From Microvirga mediterraneensis (GTDB taxonomy: Bacteria; Pseudomonadota; Alphaproteobacteria; Rhizobiales; Beijerinckiaceae), in assembly GCF_013520865.1 (NCBI RefSeq), contig NZ_JACDXJ010000001.1, forward strand, positions 4,077,501 to 4,141,500: a DNA stretch of 64,000 nucleotides, written 5' to 3'. The translations under genes and the position numbers were made by a program. The notes beneath the pieces were generated by a model that was given only the letters and a program-made list of their open reading frames with translations, ran no database searches and had not been told where the DNA came from. Of the stretch, positions 57,601-64,000 are shown in pieces (the first letter of the stretch is position 1; the number at the start of each line of letters is the position of its first letter).

Positions 57601-58132
57601 CATCAAGCGCCTGCGCCAGGCCATCGGCAGCCTCAACCGCGAGGGCCGCGAGCGCCTGCTCGCCGCCTTCGACGTCGTGAACAACCACTTCAAGCAGCTG
57701 TTCTCCACCCTGTTCGGCGGCGGCACGGCGGAACTGACCCTGGTCGATTCGGACGATCCGCTGGAAGCGGGCCTCGAAATCCTCGCCCGTCCGCCCGGCA
57801 AGAAGCCCCAGAGCATGACCCTGCTCTCGGGCGGTGAGCAGGCTTTGACGGCCACAGCGCTGATCTTCGCGGTATTCCTCACGAATCCCTCGCCGATCTG
57901 CGTGCTCGACGAGGTGGACGCACCGCTCGACGACGCCAATGTGGAGCGCTACTGCGCCCTCCTGGAGGACATGGCCCGTCAGACGGAGACCCGGTTCGTG
58001 GTCATCACCCACAATCCGATCACCATGGCCCGGATGGACCGCCTGTTCGGCGTCACCATGGCCGAACGGGGCGTGTCGCAGCTCGTCTCCGTCGACCTGC
58101 AGAGCGCAGAGCGCATTCTTGAGGTAGCCTAA
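54674..58132 (+). CDS. smc: Chromosome segregation protein SMC
   Basis: A 1152-residue SMC ATPase, the condensin motor of the bacterial chromosome. The N-terminal head has Walker A GPNGCGKSNLVEALRW near residue 30. Two long coiled coils (residues ~170-490 and ~650-1000) rich in Glu/Ala/Arg flank the hinge (about 500-640, DQITVRKGYETALGAAL). The C-terminal head has the signature LLSGGEQALTATAL and Walker B ICVLDEVDAPLDDAN. All ATPase motifs are intact. No scpA or scpB is present in the window. An ATG at 54674 follows GGAAAGG. A 205-base gap then leads to the atp operon. Confidence 0.98.
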   Translation: MKLTRLRIAGFKTFVEPTDFLIEPGLTGVVGPNGCGKSNLVEALRWVMGENSHKNMRATGMDDVIFSGSGNRPARNWAEVMLTIDNMERTAPAAFNDTDLLEISRKIEREEGSTYRVNGKEVRARDVQILFADAATGARSPALVRQGQISEIISAKPQARRRILEDAAGIAGLHARRHEAELRLKAAEDNLVRVEDVIRELESQIESLKRQGRQASRYKNLSSEIRRLEALMYAISFAEAREQAATAERQVAEDLKAVADATEEQTRAATAQAVAAHGLPALRQAEAAAAAALQRLTHARNELESEERRSKERVVELERHIGDLNRDLAREAAQRTDAQATIERLQSEADEIALTTDGADDVRAEAEERLQTAEAELAEAEAALSALQAQTSDLNARRAALERAVREEMERASRFRSEKERLEREIAALSGTPEDGLSLDDLREEAAMAEETAQGAEEAVIEARETLSAAREAETRLRQPLNEAERTAQRLETEARTLAKLVTSATSDLWPPAVDQITVRKGYETALGAALGDDLEASVNPTAPHHWAETQGGADDPALPEGVMSLADLAQAPSQLQRRLRQIGVVSKADGLRLRGLLKPGQRLVTEEGDLWRWDGFTAAAEAPSPAARRLAEKNRLGDLEREAAAAREQAEHLRHEAEAALEAVRKAASHEMQAIEAARQTRQALDAARTRLTAAERKEAELGQRRSALQEGLARLSDSEAESLERVQDAQGALQDLAPAPDLESRLLEERTRVAERRAAASEARAALQSLMHEGELRRRRQESIAADIRLWTERAARAAKAFEDLGERLERAQDEHQRLLEAPDTYLQRRRALLSEVEQAEAKRKEAADHLADAETSLAESDRAARAALEALSAAREARAGSQARHEAAVARLAEITRNIAENLETTPAGLIELAGLKEGFELPSHGEIESKLHSLKNDRERLGAVNLRADEELTELETKYNGIAGERDDLVEAIKRLRQAIGSLNREGRERLLAAFDVVNNHFKQLFSTLFGGGTAELTLVDSDDPLEAGLEILARPPGKKPQSMTLLSGGEQALTATALIFAVFLTNPSPICVLDEVDAPLDDANVERYCALLEDMARQTETRFVVITHNPITMARMDRLFGVTMAERGVSQLVSVDLQSAERILEVA

Positions 58133-58247
58133 GGCTTTCAGGGCCGCCTTGCTTCGGCCTCAAAAACATGTGCGCTTTCGGCCCGAAGCCGCCCAAAAAC
58201 ACGGTTATTTTAACCATTTCAGTGACTTAGATCTTTTCAGACGGTTC

Positions 58248-58276
58248 TTGACAGGGTGGACCCCCGCTCATATGGT
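58248..58276 (+). promoter_or_regulatory. Sigma70-like promoter of the atpIBEF'F operon
   Basis: TTGACA at 58248-58253, a 17-base spacer and TATGGT at 58271-58276 make a good promoter about 60 bases before the atpI start. AAAGGAGA at 58327-58334 is the ribosome-binding site of atpI. Confidence 0.75.
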
Positions 58277-58338
58277 GCGCCCGGCTTTCGGGGCTGGGTT
58301 TCCAAGCATTTTCCCGCATCGCTTCAAAGGAGATCGCA

Positions 58339-58710
58339 ATGGCGGACCCCAACGAGCGGAACGGAGACAATGGGCGGAAACCGGGCAGCGCCGACGATGC
58401 CGACCTGTCAGCGAGACTGCAATCGCTCGACGCACGGATCTCCCAAGCATCCGCGCAGCGAGCCGAAGCGGAACCTCGCTCCCGCCCGACGTCAGATTCC
58501 AGCGCTCTCGGCCAAGCCTTCAGGCTCTCGGCCGAATTCGTTGCAGGAGTGGCCGCCGGCGGAATTTTGGGTTGGATAGTCGACCGTCTGTTCGGGACTT
58601 CCCCTTGGGGTCTGATCGTTTGTCTGATACTCGGCTTCTGCGCCGGGATGCTCAATCTGATGCGAGCTGCCGGGATGGTCAAATCCGCCCGGTATGACGA
58701 CAAGCGGTGA
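58339..58710 (+). CDS. atpI: ATP synthase protein I (AtpI)
   Basis: A 123-residue small membrane protein; AtpI assists assembly of the c-ring and Mg2+ supply in some bacteria. After ~60 hydrophilic residues come two membrane helices (about 62-82 and 88-108), containing SAEFVAGVAAGGILGWIVDRLFG and LILGFCAGMLNLMRAAG, which match the AtpI pattern of alphaproteobacteria. It is the first gene of the F0 operon, 59 bases before atpB. Confidence 0.94.
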   Translation: MADPNERNGDNGRKPGSADDADLSARLQSLDARISQASAQRAEAEPRSRPTSDSSALGQAFRLSAEFVAGVAAGGILGWIVDRLFGTSPWGLIVCLILGFCAGMLNLMRAAGMVKSARYDDKR

Positions 58711-58769
58711 CGGACTTGGACTTCGAACGCCGAACGGCATTTGATAACAACGAACTTTGAGAGCGGATC

Positions 58770-59498
58770 ATGGCGAGCCCGATCGAACAATTCCAGATCA
58801 AGCCCATCATTCCGGTCATCAATTTCACCAATTCATCCCTGTTCATGATCGGCGCAGCCGCCGTGATCGTGGGCGGCCTCCTGCTGGCGACCCGCAAGCG
58901 CGCGGTCGTTCCGGGCCGCGCCCAGTCCATGGCGGAAGTCCTGCACGATTTCGTCGCCAACACGCTGGTCGATGCGACAGGCAAGGAGGGGATGAAGTTC
59001 TTTCCCCTCGTGTTCTCCCTCTTCATGTTCGTGCTGACCGCGAACCTGCTCGGCATGATCCCGGGCTTCTTCACGGTCACCAGCCACATCATCGTCACCT
59101 TCGCCCTCGCCATGCTCGTCATCGGCACGGTGGTGGTCTACGGCTTCATGAAGCACGGCACCCACTTCCTCGGCCTCTTCGTGCCGTCGGGCGTGCCGGC
59201 ATGGCTCCTGCCCTTCATCGTGGTGATCGAGCTCATCTCGTTCCTATCCCGTCCGATCTCGCTGTCGCTGCGTCTCTTCGCGAACATGCTCGCCGGACAC
59301 ATCGCGCTGAAAGTTTTCGCGGGCTTCGTGGTCAGCCTCCTGGCTGCCGGCGGTGCCCTGACGATCCTCGCTCCGCTGCCGCTTCTCATGGCGGTTGCCC
59401 TCATGGCGCTCGAGTTCCTCGTCGCCGCTCTGCAGGCCTACGTCTTCACGGTGTTGACCTGCATCTACCTTAACGACGCGCTGCACCCGGGCCACTAG
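58770..59498 (+). CDS. atpB: F0F1 ATP synthase subunit a
   Basis: A 242-residue polytopic membrane protein forming the proton half-channels facing the c-ring. The essential Arg is in [14 protein letters not shown] near residue 170. The C-terminal helix [21 protein letters not shown] carries the conserved Gln. There are five to six hydrophobic segments. It starts [12 protein letters not shown], usual for Rhizobiales. It is followed by atpE 55 bases downstream. Confidence 0.97.
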   Translation: MASPIEQFQIKPIIPVINFTNSSLFMIGAAAVIVGGLLLATRKRAVVPGRAQSMAEVLHDFVANTLVDATGKEGMKFFPLVFSLFMFVLTANLLGMIPGFFTVTSHIIVTFALAMLVIGTVVVYGFMKHGTHFLGLFVPSGVPAWLLPFIVVIELISFLSRPISLSLRLFANMLAGHIALKVFAGFVVSLLAAGGALTILAPLPLLMAVALMALEFLVAALQAYVFTVLTCIYLNDALHPGH

Positions 59499-59553
59499 GT
59501 CTGCGCTGAGTTACATCTTCCCTCCCGATCACAGTATTCCCAAGGAGATCACA

Positions 59554-59778
59554 ATGGATCCGGTTGCTTTCAAGTTCCTCGGCGCGGGCCTCGCCTGCAT
59601 CGGCATGGGTCTCGCCGCTATGGGCGTTGGCAACATCTTCGGTAACTTCCTCTCCGGCGCCCTGCGCAACCCGTCGGCTGCCGACGGCCAGTTCGCCCGC
59701 GCGTTCATCGGTGCGGCGCTCGCAGAAGGTCTCGGCATCTTCTGTCTCGTCGTCGCTCTCGTTCTGCTCTTCACCTAA
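59554..59778 (+). CDS. atpE: F0F1 ATP synthase subunit c
   Basis: A 74-residue two-helix hairpin that forms the rotating c-ring. The proton-carrying carboxylate is the Glu in [11 protein letters not shown] near residue 57, and the polar loop is RNPSAAD (the family R-x-P). The length matches alphaproteobacterial c subunits. AAGGAG precedes the start at suitable distance. The 117-base gap before atpF' contains a short GC-rich inverted repeat, often seen after atpE, where it may protect the highly expressed mRNA. Confidence 0.98.
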   Translation: MDPVAFKFLGAGLACIGMGLAAMGVGNIFGNFLSGALRNPSAADGQFARAFIGAALAEGLGIFCLVVALVLLFT

Positions 59779-59895
59779 TCTCAAGACGGTGATCGGGAGG
59801 TCGAGGCGCGCTCACGCGCTTCGCCTCGACAGGGGTGACGGCGGGCTCAACCGCCGTCATTCATGTTTGTAGGACCGTATACTAGGATCTGCTCC

Positions 59896-60444
59896 ATGGC
59901 TCAGGCTCAGACGAACCACGCCACAACAGAGGCCCCCGGCGGCGCTCACGAGGATATCGGCTTTCCGCCCTTCGAGACGGAAACCTATGCCGGTCAGCTC
60001 CTCTGGCTGGCGATCACCTTCGTGGTGCTCTACACCCTGCTCTCCAGGCTGGTTCTCCCGCGTCTGGGCGGAATCATCGAGAACCGCCGCGCGATGATCG
60101 CCAACGATCTCGACGACGCGGCCGCCATGAAATCACGCGCCGAAGACGCCGGCGCCGCCTACGAGAAGGCCCTCGCCGAAGCCAAGGGCCGCGCCCAGGC
60201 CCTCGCGCAGGAAACCCGCTCCAAGCTCGCAGCCGAGAGCGACGCGAAGCGCAAGGCGCTCGAAGCCGACCTCAACCAGCGTCTCGCCGACGCGGAGGCG
60301 ACGATCTCCGCCAAGAAGTCCGAGGCCATGAGCCACGTGGACGCCATCGCCCGCGACACCGCTTCCGCCATCATCGAGCGCCTGACCGGCAAGGCTCCGG
60401 CCCCGCAGAAGGTCGAAGCCGCTCTCAACCAGATCAAGGCCTGA
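59896..60444 (+). CDS. atpF': F0F1 ATP synthase subunit b'
   Basis: A 182-residue peripheral-stalk subunit. A single membrane helix (LLWLAITFVVLYTLLSRLVLP, given as approximate residues 36-56) is followed by a long amphipathic helix rich in Ala/Glu/Lys. An acidic N-terminal extension (TTEAPGGAHEDIGFPPFETE) is typical of the b' form, as opposed to b, in Rhizobiales. The start at 59896 is chosen over an upstream in-frame codon at 59863 that adds 11 residues without similarity. It pairs with the b subunit encoded 13 bases downstream. Confidence 0.95.
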   Translation: MAQAQTNHATTEAPGGAHEDIGFPPFETETYAGQLLWLAITFVVLYTLLSRLVLPRLGGIIENRRAMIANDLDDAAAMKSRAEDAGAAYEKALAEAKGRAQALAQETRSKLAAESDAKRKALEADLNQRLADAEATISAKKSEAMSHVDAIARDTASAIIERLTGKAPAPQKVEAALNQIKA

Positions 60445-60457
60445 TCGGGAGGTCCCC

Positions 60458-60943
60458 ATGTTGCACAGCGCTGAATTCTGGGTTGCGGTCGCCTTCGTCA
60501 TCTTCTGGGGCATCCTGTTCTACAAGGGCGTTCCGGGTAAGGTGCTCAACCAGCTCGATTCCCGCGGCAAGCGCATCGCCGACGAGCTGGCCGAGGCCAA
60601 GCGCCTGCGCCAGGATGCCGAACGGCTCCTCAAGGAATACGAGTCCAAGCGTGCCGCCGCCGAGCGCGAAGCCGCGGACATCGTCTCCAGCGCCCGCGAC
60701 GAGGCCGAGCGTCTCGCCCGCGAAGCCCAGGAGAAGATGACCGACTTCGTGAAGCGCCGCACGGCCACCGCCGAGGCGAAGATCGCCCAGGCCGAGGCTC
60801 AGGCCTCCGCCGAAGTGCGCGCCGCCGCCGTCGACGCCGCCATCAAGGCCTCCGAGCGCGTCCTGCGCGACGAGATCACCGGCGCCACCGCCGCCTCGCT
60901 CATGACGGCGAGCCTCAACGACGTGCGGACGAAGCTGCAGTAA
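60458..60943 (+). CDS. atpF: F0F1 ATP synthase subunit b
   Basis: A 161-residue stalk subunit with an N-terminal membrane helix (AEFWVAVAFVIFWGILF, residues 5-21) and a long charged coiled-coil domain reaching the F1 head. LNQLDSRGKRIADELAEAKRLR follows the helix, as usual for AtpF. It begins 13 bases after atpF' and ends the operon; a strong terminator follows. The F1 genes (atpHAGDC) are not next to it, in keeping with the split arrangement in Rhizobiales. Confidence 0.96.
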   Translation: MLHSAEFWVAVAFVIFWGILFYKGVPGKVLNQLDSRGKRIADELAEAKRLRQDAERLLKEYESKRAAAEREAADIVSSARDEAERLAREAQEKMTDFVKRRTATAEAKIAQAEAQASAEVRAAAVDAAIKASERVLRDEITGATAASLMTASLNDVRTKLQ

Positions 60944-60969
60944 AGGCCTCGCGCCGGACGAACCCTCTC

Positions 60970-60995
60970 AAGGCCGCCCTCCGAGGCGGCCTTTT
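60970..60995 (+). terminator. Intrinsic terminator of the atp operon
   Basis: AAGGCCGCC at 60970-60978 pairs with GGCGGCCTT at 60985-60993 across CTCCGA, running into TTTTT. It ends 15 bases before the start of the HAD gene, so that gene's own promoter or readthrough must be used. Confidence 0.93.
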
Positions 60996-61010
60996 TGCTT
61001 GGAGACCGTG

Positions 61011-61661
61011 ATGCTGATGATCTTCGACTGCGACGGCGTGCTGGTCGATTCGGAGCCGCTGAGCTGCCGGATCGACGCGGAGGTTCTGACGGCCTGCGGC
61101 GTGCCCTACACGGCCGACGCCGTGGCCCGCGAGTTTACCGGCGTCAGCATCAAGGACCAGATCAGCCGCATCGAATCGGAGCGCGGCATCCGGCTGCCCG
61201 AGGATTTCACGGAGCGGCTCAACAGGACCCTGTTCGCCCGTTTCGAAACGGACCTGAAGCCCACCGAGGGCGTACGCGAGGCAATTCTGTCCCTCCCCTA
61301 CCCGCGCTGCGTCGCCTCGTCGTCCATCCCTGAACGGATCGCCCTGTCGCTACGCGTCACTGGCCTCTCAGACCTCTTCGACGACATCTTCAGCTCGACC
61401 CAGGTGGCGCGCGGGAAGCCGGCTCCCGACCTGTTTCTTCATGCGGCTCGACGCATGAGCACCGCCCCCGATCATTGCCTGGTCGTCGAGGATTCCATCG
61501 CGGGCGTTCAGGCGGCGACGGCCGCCGGGATGCGCGTGATAGGGTTCACAGGCGGCGGCCATTGCGGGCCCGACCATGGGGAGAAGCTCCGGCAAGCGGG
61601 AGCCACAAACGTCATCGGCCGGATGGTGGATTTGCAGGCTGCTGTGCAGGGCTCTCTGTAG
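61011..61661 (+). CDS. HAD superfamily phosphatase (GmhB/phosphoglycolate-type)
   Basis: A 216-residue HAD hydrolase of subfamily IA with a C1-type cap. Motif I is IFDCDGVLVDSEP near residue 4 with the nucleophile Asp, motif II is ASSSIPERI near 100, motif III is the Lys in ARGKPAPDLF near 135, and motif IV is VVEDSIAGVQAA near 160. Most such enzymes dephosphorylate small sugar or nucleotide phosphates; the exact substrate cannot be told. GGAGA precedes the ATG at 61011. It directly follows the atp terminator. Confidence 0.9.
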   Translation: MLMIFDCDGVLVDSEPLSCRIDAEVLTACGVPYTADAVAREFTGVSIKDQISRIESERGIRLPEDFTERLNRTLFARFETDLKPTEGVREAILSLPYPRCVASSSIPERIALSLRVTGLSDLFDDIFSSTQVARGKPAPDLFLHAARRMSTAPDHCLVVEDSIAGVQAATAAGMRVIGFTGGGHCGPDHGEKLRQAGATNVIGRMVDLQAAVQGSL

Positions 61662-61683
61662 CGGCGGGAGCAACATCTTCCCC

Positions 61684-61890
61684 CACGCGTCATCACGGGT
61701 CTCGTGCCGGTGATCGCAATAGTTTTGAGACCCTGTGGTGTCATTTCCGGCGGAAGCGCAGCTGAGGGGAAGGGAATCCACAGCTCATCGCTTGCTCGTA
61801 GATCCCCTTCCCGGTCCTGCGGACCACCGGGATGACAGCGTAACACCTTACCTTGTCGAGATGGCCGGGACAGGCCCGGCCATAACGTGA
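61684..61890. repeat. A-family repeat apparently interrupted by a second palindromic element
   Basis: The left arm GTCATCACGGGTCTCGTGCC...GGTGATCGCAAT (near 61689) and the right arm GAGATGGCCGGGAC...GGCCCGGCCATAACGTG (near 61857) are A-family arms that normally lie within ~90 bases of each other. Here about 130 bases separate them, including an independent inverted pair: TCATTTCCGG / CCGGGATGA and AAGGGAATCC / GGATCCCCTT-like arms between 61741 and 61840. No gene is seen in this interval. Confidence 0.7.
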
Positions 61891-61947
61891 GAGCCATACG
61901 GCAGAGATCTGCCTCGTTACTCAGCATGGGCAGCGAAGAGCGCAAAG

Positions 61948-61973
61948 AAATGCCCGGCGATTGCCGGGCATTT
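61948..61973. terminator. Hairpin terminator of gcvPB, possibly bidirectional
   Basis: AAATGCCCGGC at 61948-61958 pairs perfectly with GCCGGGCATTT at 61963-61973 around GATT. T-rich sequence lies on both sides (GCATTTTT on plus; TTTCTTTG on minus). It is 16 bases beyond the gcvPB stop. Confidence 0.88.
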
Positions 61974-61989
61974 GCATTTTTCGAGAGCC

Positions 61990-63561
61990 TTACTCCGCGG
62001 CCTCGGCCACCGGCTCCGGCGGCGTCCATTTCAGCACCGGGCTGCGGGCGGCGCGGGTCTCGTCGAGACGACGGCGCGGAGCGTGGTACGGGGCACCGGT
62101 GAAGCGCTCCTTGTCGCCGTTCTTCGCGGCCATCGCGAGATCGCGCAGCGTCGCAATGAACAAGTCGAGAGACGACTTCGATTCGGATTCCGTCGGCTCG
62201 ATCAGCATGGCGCCATGCACCACCAGCGGGAAGTACATGGTCATCGGGTGATAGCCCTCGTCGATCATGGCCTTGGCCACATCGAGCGTGGTCACGCCCG
62301 TGTCCTTCAACCACGCATCGTCGAACAGCACCTCGTGCATGCACGGTTTGTTGCCGAAGGGCAGCGAGAGGAGGTCCGACAGTCCGGCCCGGATGTAATT
62401 GGCATTGAGCACGGCGTCCTCGGAAGCCTGCTTCATGCCGTCGGCCCCATGCGAGAGCATGTAGGACAGGGCGCGCACATACATGCCCATCTGGCCGTGG
62501 AACGCGGTCATGCGGCCGAAGGGCTTCTCGGCGGCATCGCTTTCCTGCTCCACCAGCTCGAACCCGCCATCCCGACCGGCGCGCACGAACGGCACCGGAG
62601 CGAAGGGCGCAAGGCGCGCGGAGAGCACCACCGGACCCGAGCCCGGGCCGCCGCCGCCGTGAGGCGTCGAGAAGGTCTTGTGCAGGTTGATGTGCATGGC
62701 GTCGACGCCGAGGTCGCCCGGCTTCGCCTTGCCTACGATGGCGTTGAAGTTCGCGCCGTCGCAGTAGAAATAGGCGCCCGCATCGTGGATCGCCTTGGCG
62801 ATTTCCGCCACCTGCGGCTCGAAGAGCCCGCAGGTATTGGGGTTCGTCAGCATGATCGCCGCCACATCGGGGCCGAGCAGCTTCTTCACGTCCTCCACAT
62901 GCACGGAGCCGTCCTCGCGCGCCGGCACCGCCTTCACCTTGAAGCCGATGAGAGCGGCGGTCGCCGGGTTCGTGCCGTGGGCCGAATCGGGCACCAGCAC
63001 CACGTTGCGGGTAGCCCCCTCGCCCTTCGCCTCGATGGCGGCCTTGATCGCCATCATGCCGCATAGCTCACCATGAGCACCGGCCTTCGGCGACAGCGCG
63101 ACGGCCGTCATGTTGGTGAGCGTGACCAGATAGCGCCCGAGCTCGTTCATGAGCTCCAGCGCACCCTGCACGGTCGAGACCGGCTGCAGCGGATGCACGT
63201 CGGCAAAGCCCGGCAGACGGGCCATGCGCTCATTGAGACGCGCATTGTGCTTCATTGTGCAGGAACCGAGCGGGAAGAGGCCCGTGTCGATGCCGTAGTT
63301 CTGCTGGCTGAGGCGCACGTAATGGCGCATGGTCTCGGGCTCGGAGAGACCCGGCAGACCGATCGCCTCCTTGCGCTCCAGGCCGCCGAGGCGCGGCTGG
63401 AAGTCCTCCGGCTCGTCGAAGTCGACGCCGGTCGTGTCGTGACGGCCGATCTCGAAGAGCAGCGGCTCGATCTGCGCCAGCGCCTTGTTGCCTGTGAAGG
63501 TCGGATGCGCGGTGGTGCCGGCTTCTCCGGCGGAAGAGGGACGTCCCTGGCGGTTCAACAT
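61990..63561 (-). CDS. gcvPB: Glycine dehydrogenase (decarboxylating) subunit 2
   Basis: A 523-residue subunit of the two-part P protein that decarboxylates glycine in the glycine cleavage system. The pyridoxal-phosphate Lys is in HINLHKTFSTPHGGGGPG near residue 285. Further conserved parts are GLFPLGSCTMKHNARLNE near 95, DSAHGTNPATAAL near 190 and TNPNTCGLF near 240. An in-frame GTG one codon upstream (63564) is also possible. Its ATG overlaps the TGA of gcvPA by one base, so translation is coupled. A strong hairpin terminator follows the stop. Confidence 0.97.
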   Translation of the reverse strand: MLNRQGRPSSAGEAGTTAHPTFTGNKALAQIEPLLFEIGRHDTTGVDFDEPEDFQPRLGGLERKEAIGLPGLSEPETMRHYVRLSQQNYGIDTGLFPLGSCTMKHNARLNERMARLPGFADVHPLQPVSTVQGALELMNELGRYLVTLTNMTAVALSPKAGAHGELCGMMAIKAAIEAKGEGATRNVVLVPDSAHGTNPATAALIGFKVKAVPAREDGSVHVEDVKKLLGPDVAAIMLTNPNTCGLFEPQVAEIAKAIHDAGAYFYCDGANFNAIVGKAKPGDLGVDAMHINLHKTFSTPHGGGGPGSGPVVLSARLAPFAPVPFVRAGRDGGFELVEQESDAAEKPFGRMTAFHGQMGMYVRALSYMLSHGADGMKQASEDAVLNANYIRAGLSDLLSLPFGNKPCMHEVLFDDAWLKDTGVTTLDVAKAMIDEGYHPMTMYFPLVVHGAMLIEPTESESKSSLDLFIATLRDLAMAAKNGDKERFTGAPYHAPRRRLDETRAARSPVLKWTPPEPVAEAAE

Positions 63562-64000
63562 CACAGAACCTCCTTCAAGGCGGCGACAAGGGCCGCGCGG
63601 TCATCATCGGTGTTCACTTCGGTCGAAGCGACGAGGAGCAGATTGTCGAGGCCGGCACCCGGCATGAGGCGCGACACGGGCACACCCGCGAGCACGCCTT
63701 TTTCGGCAAGACGCTCGACCACTTCGGCGGCAGGCTTGGCGAGCTTCACGGTGAACTCGTTGAAGAACGTCTCGTTGAGAACCTCGACGCCCTTCACTTG
63801 GCTCAATTGGTCGGCCAGTTTCACCGCGTTCGCATGATTGATGCGGGCGAGACGCGACAATCCCTTCTCGCCGAGCAGGGTCATGTGAATGGTGAAGGCG
63901 AGCGAGCAAAGCCCTGAATTCGTGCAGATATTCGACGTCGCCTTATCGCGGCGGATGTGCTGCTCGCGGGTCGAGAGCGTCAGCACGAAGCCACGGTTGC
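63561..64000 (-). CDS. gcvPA: Glycine dehydrogenase subunit 1, cut by the right edge
   Basis: The last ~146 codons of the partner P-protein subunit; the N-terminus lies beyond 64000. Visible at the end are [28 protein letters not shown] (described here by its core REQHIRR and NICTNSG), LGEKGL, and the closing [18 protein letters not shown]. Subunit 1 and subunit 2 together correspond to the single ~950-residue GcvP of E. coli. The gene is upstream of gcvPB in the same transcript; gcvT and gcvH are likely further upstream but not in this window. Confidence 0.96.
   Translation of the reverse strand, partial: NRGFVLTLSTREQHIRRDKATSNICTNSGLCSLAFTIHMTLLGEKGLSRLARINHANAVKLADQLSQVKGVEVLNETFFNEFTVKLAKPAAEVVERLAEKGVLAGVPVSRLMPGAGLDNLLLVASTEVNTDDDRAALVAALKEVL

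Overview
The window is a high-GC chromosomal segment from an alphaproteobacterium. Several features support this: a CcrM-type adenine methyltransferase, the two-subunit glycyl-tRNA synthetase (glyQ/glyS), a split glycine decarboxylase (gcvPA/gcvPB), an atpIBEF'F operon with duplicated b subunits and no F1 genes attached, a SAM-II riboswitch, and an ETF-ubiquinone oxidoreductase. The gene content resembles Rhizobiales of the Methylobacteriaceae/Microvirga/Bosea kind. The genus is an inference from gene content, not something proved here.

Layout. 1-9.6 kb: a gene cut by the left edge with an aegerolysin-like N-terminus, an SRAP (YedK/HMCES) protein, CorA, an SDR/acyl-CoA dehydrogenase pair, Sua5, a small AT-rich membrane protein, and the divergent wrbA/lysR pair. 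9.7-22.4 kb: AcuI-like reductase, MFS transporter, a serralysin-like RTX metalloprotease, a SleB-type hydrolase, an XRE regulator, the ppdK-small membrane protein-GFA operon, a second RTX protein and a lipoprotein L,D-transpeptidase. 22.5-29.4 kb: S49 peptidase-glyQ-glyS, a YYGRP-repeat exported protein, TrmN6-like methyltransferase with a DUF2007 protein, and a polyprenyl diphosphate synthase. 29.5-35 kb: a third RTX protein (glycoside-hydrolase front end), a SAM-II riboswitch with metQ, and a fourth RTX protein (beta-propeller front end). 35-47 kb: ispE, a TPR protein, ETF-QO, Ogt, UDG, YpfJ metallopeptidase, MoaB, a glycosyltransferase-like protein, a radical SAM protein, RNase HII and CcrM. 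47-54 kb: an ABC importer without a visible ATPase, an alpha/beta hydrolase, LysR, MutY, a DciA-like protein and a DsbA-like protein. 54-64 kb: SMC, the F0 operon, a HAD phosphatase and the gcvPB/gcvPA pair running off the right edge.

Most genes are housekeeping. The accessory layer has two parts. Four secreted-type RTX proteins have unrelated N-termini but share one roughly 105-residue C-terminal module ending in DFF. There are also at least three families of dispersed palindromic intergenic repeats, one copy of which looks nested inside another. The most distinctive regulatory region is 31.75-32.06 kb: a sigma70-like promoter, a SAM-II aptamer, a strong hairpin and a possible Met-rich 25-codon leader ORF, all ahead of metQ. 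No tRNA, rRNA, CRISPR array, transposase, integrase or prophage gene was recognised.
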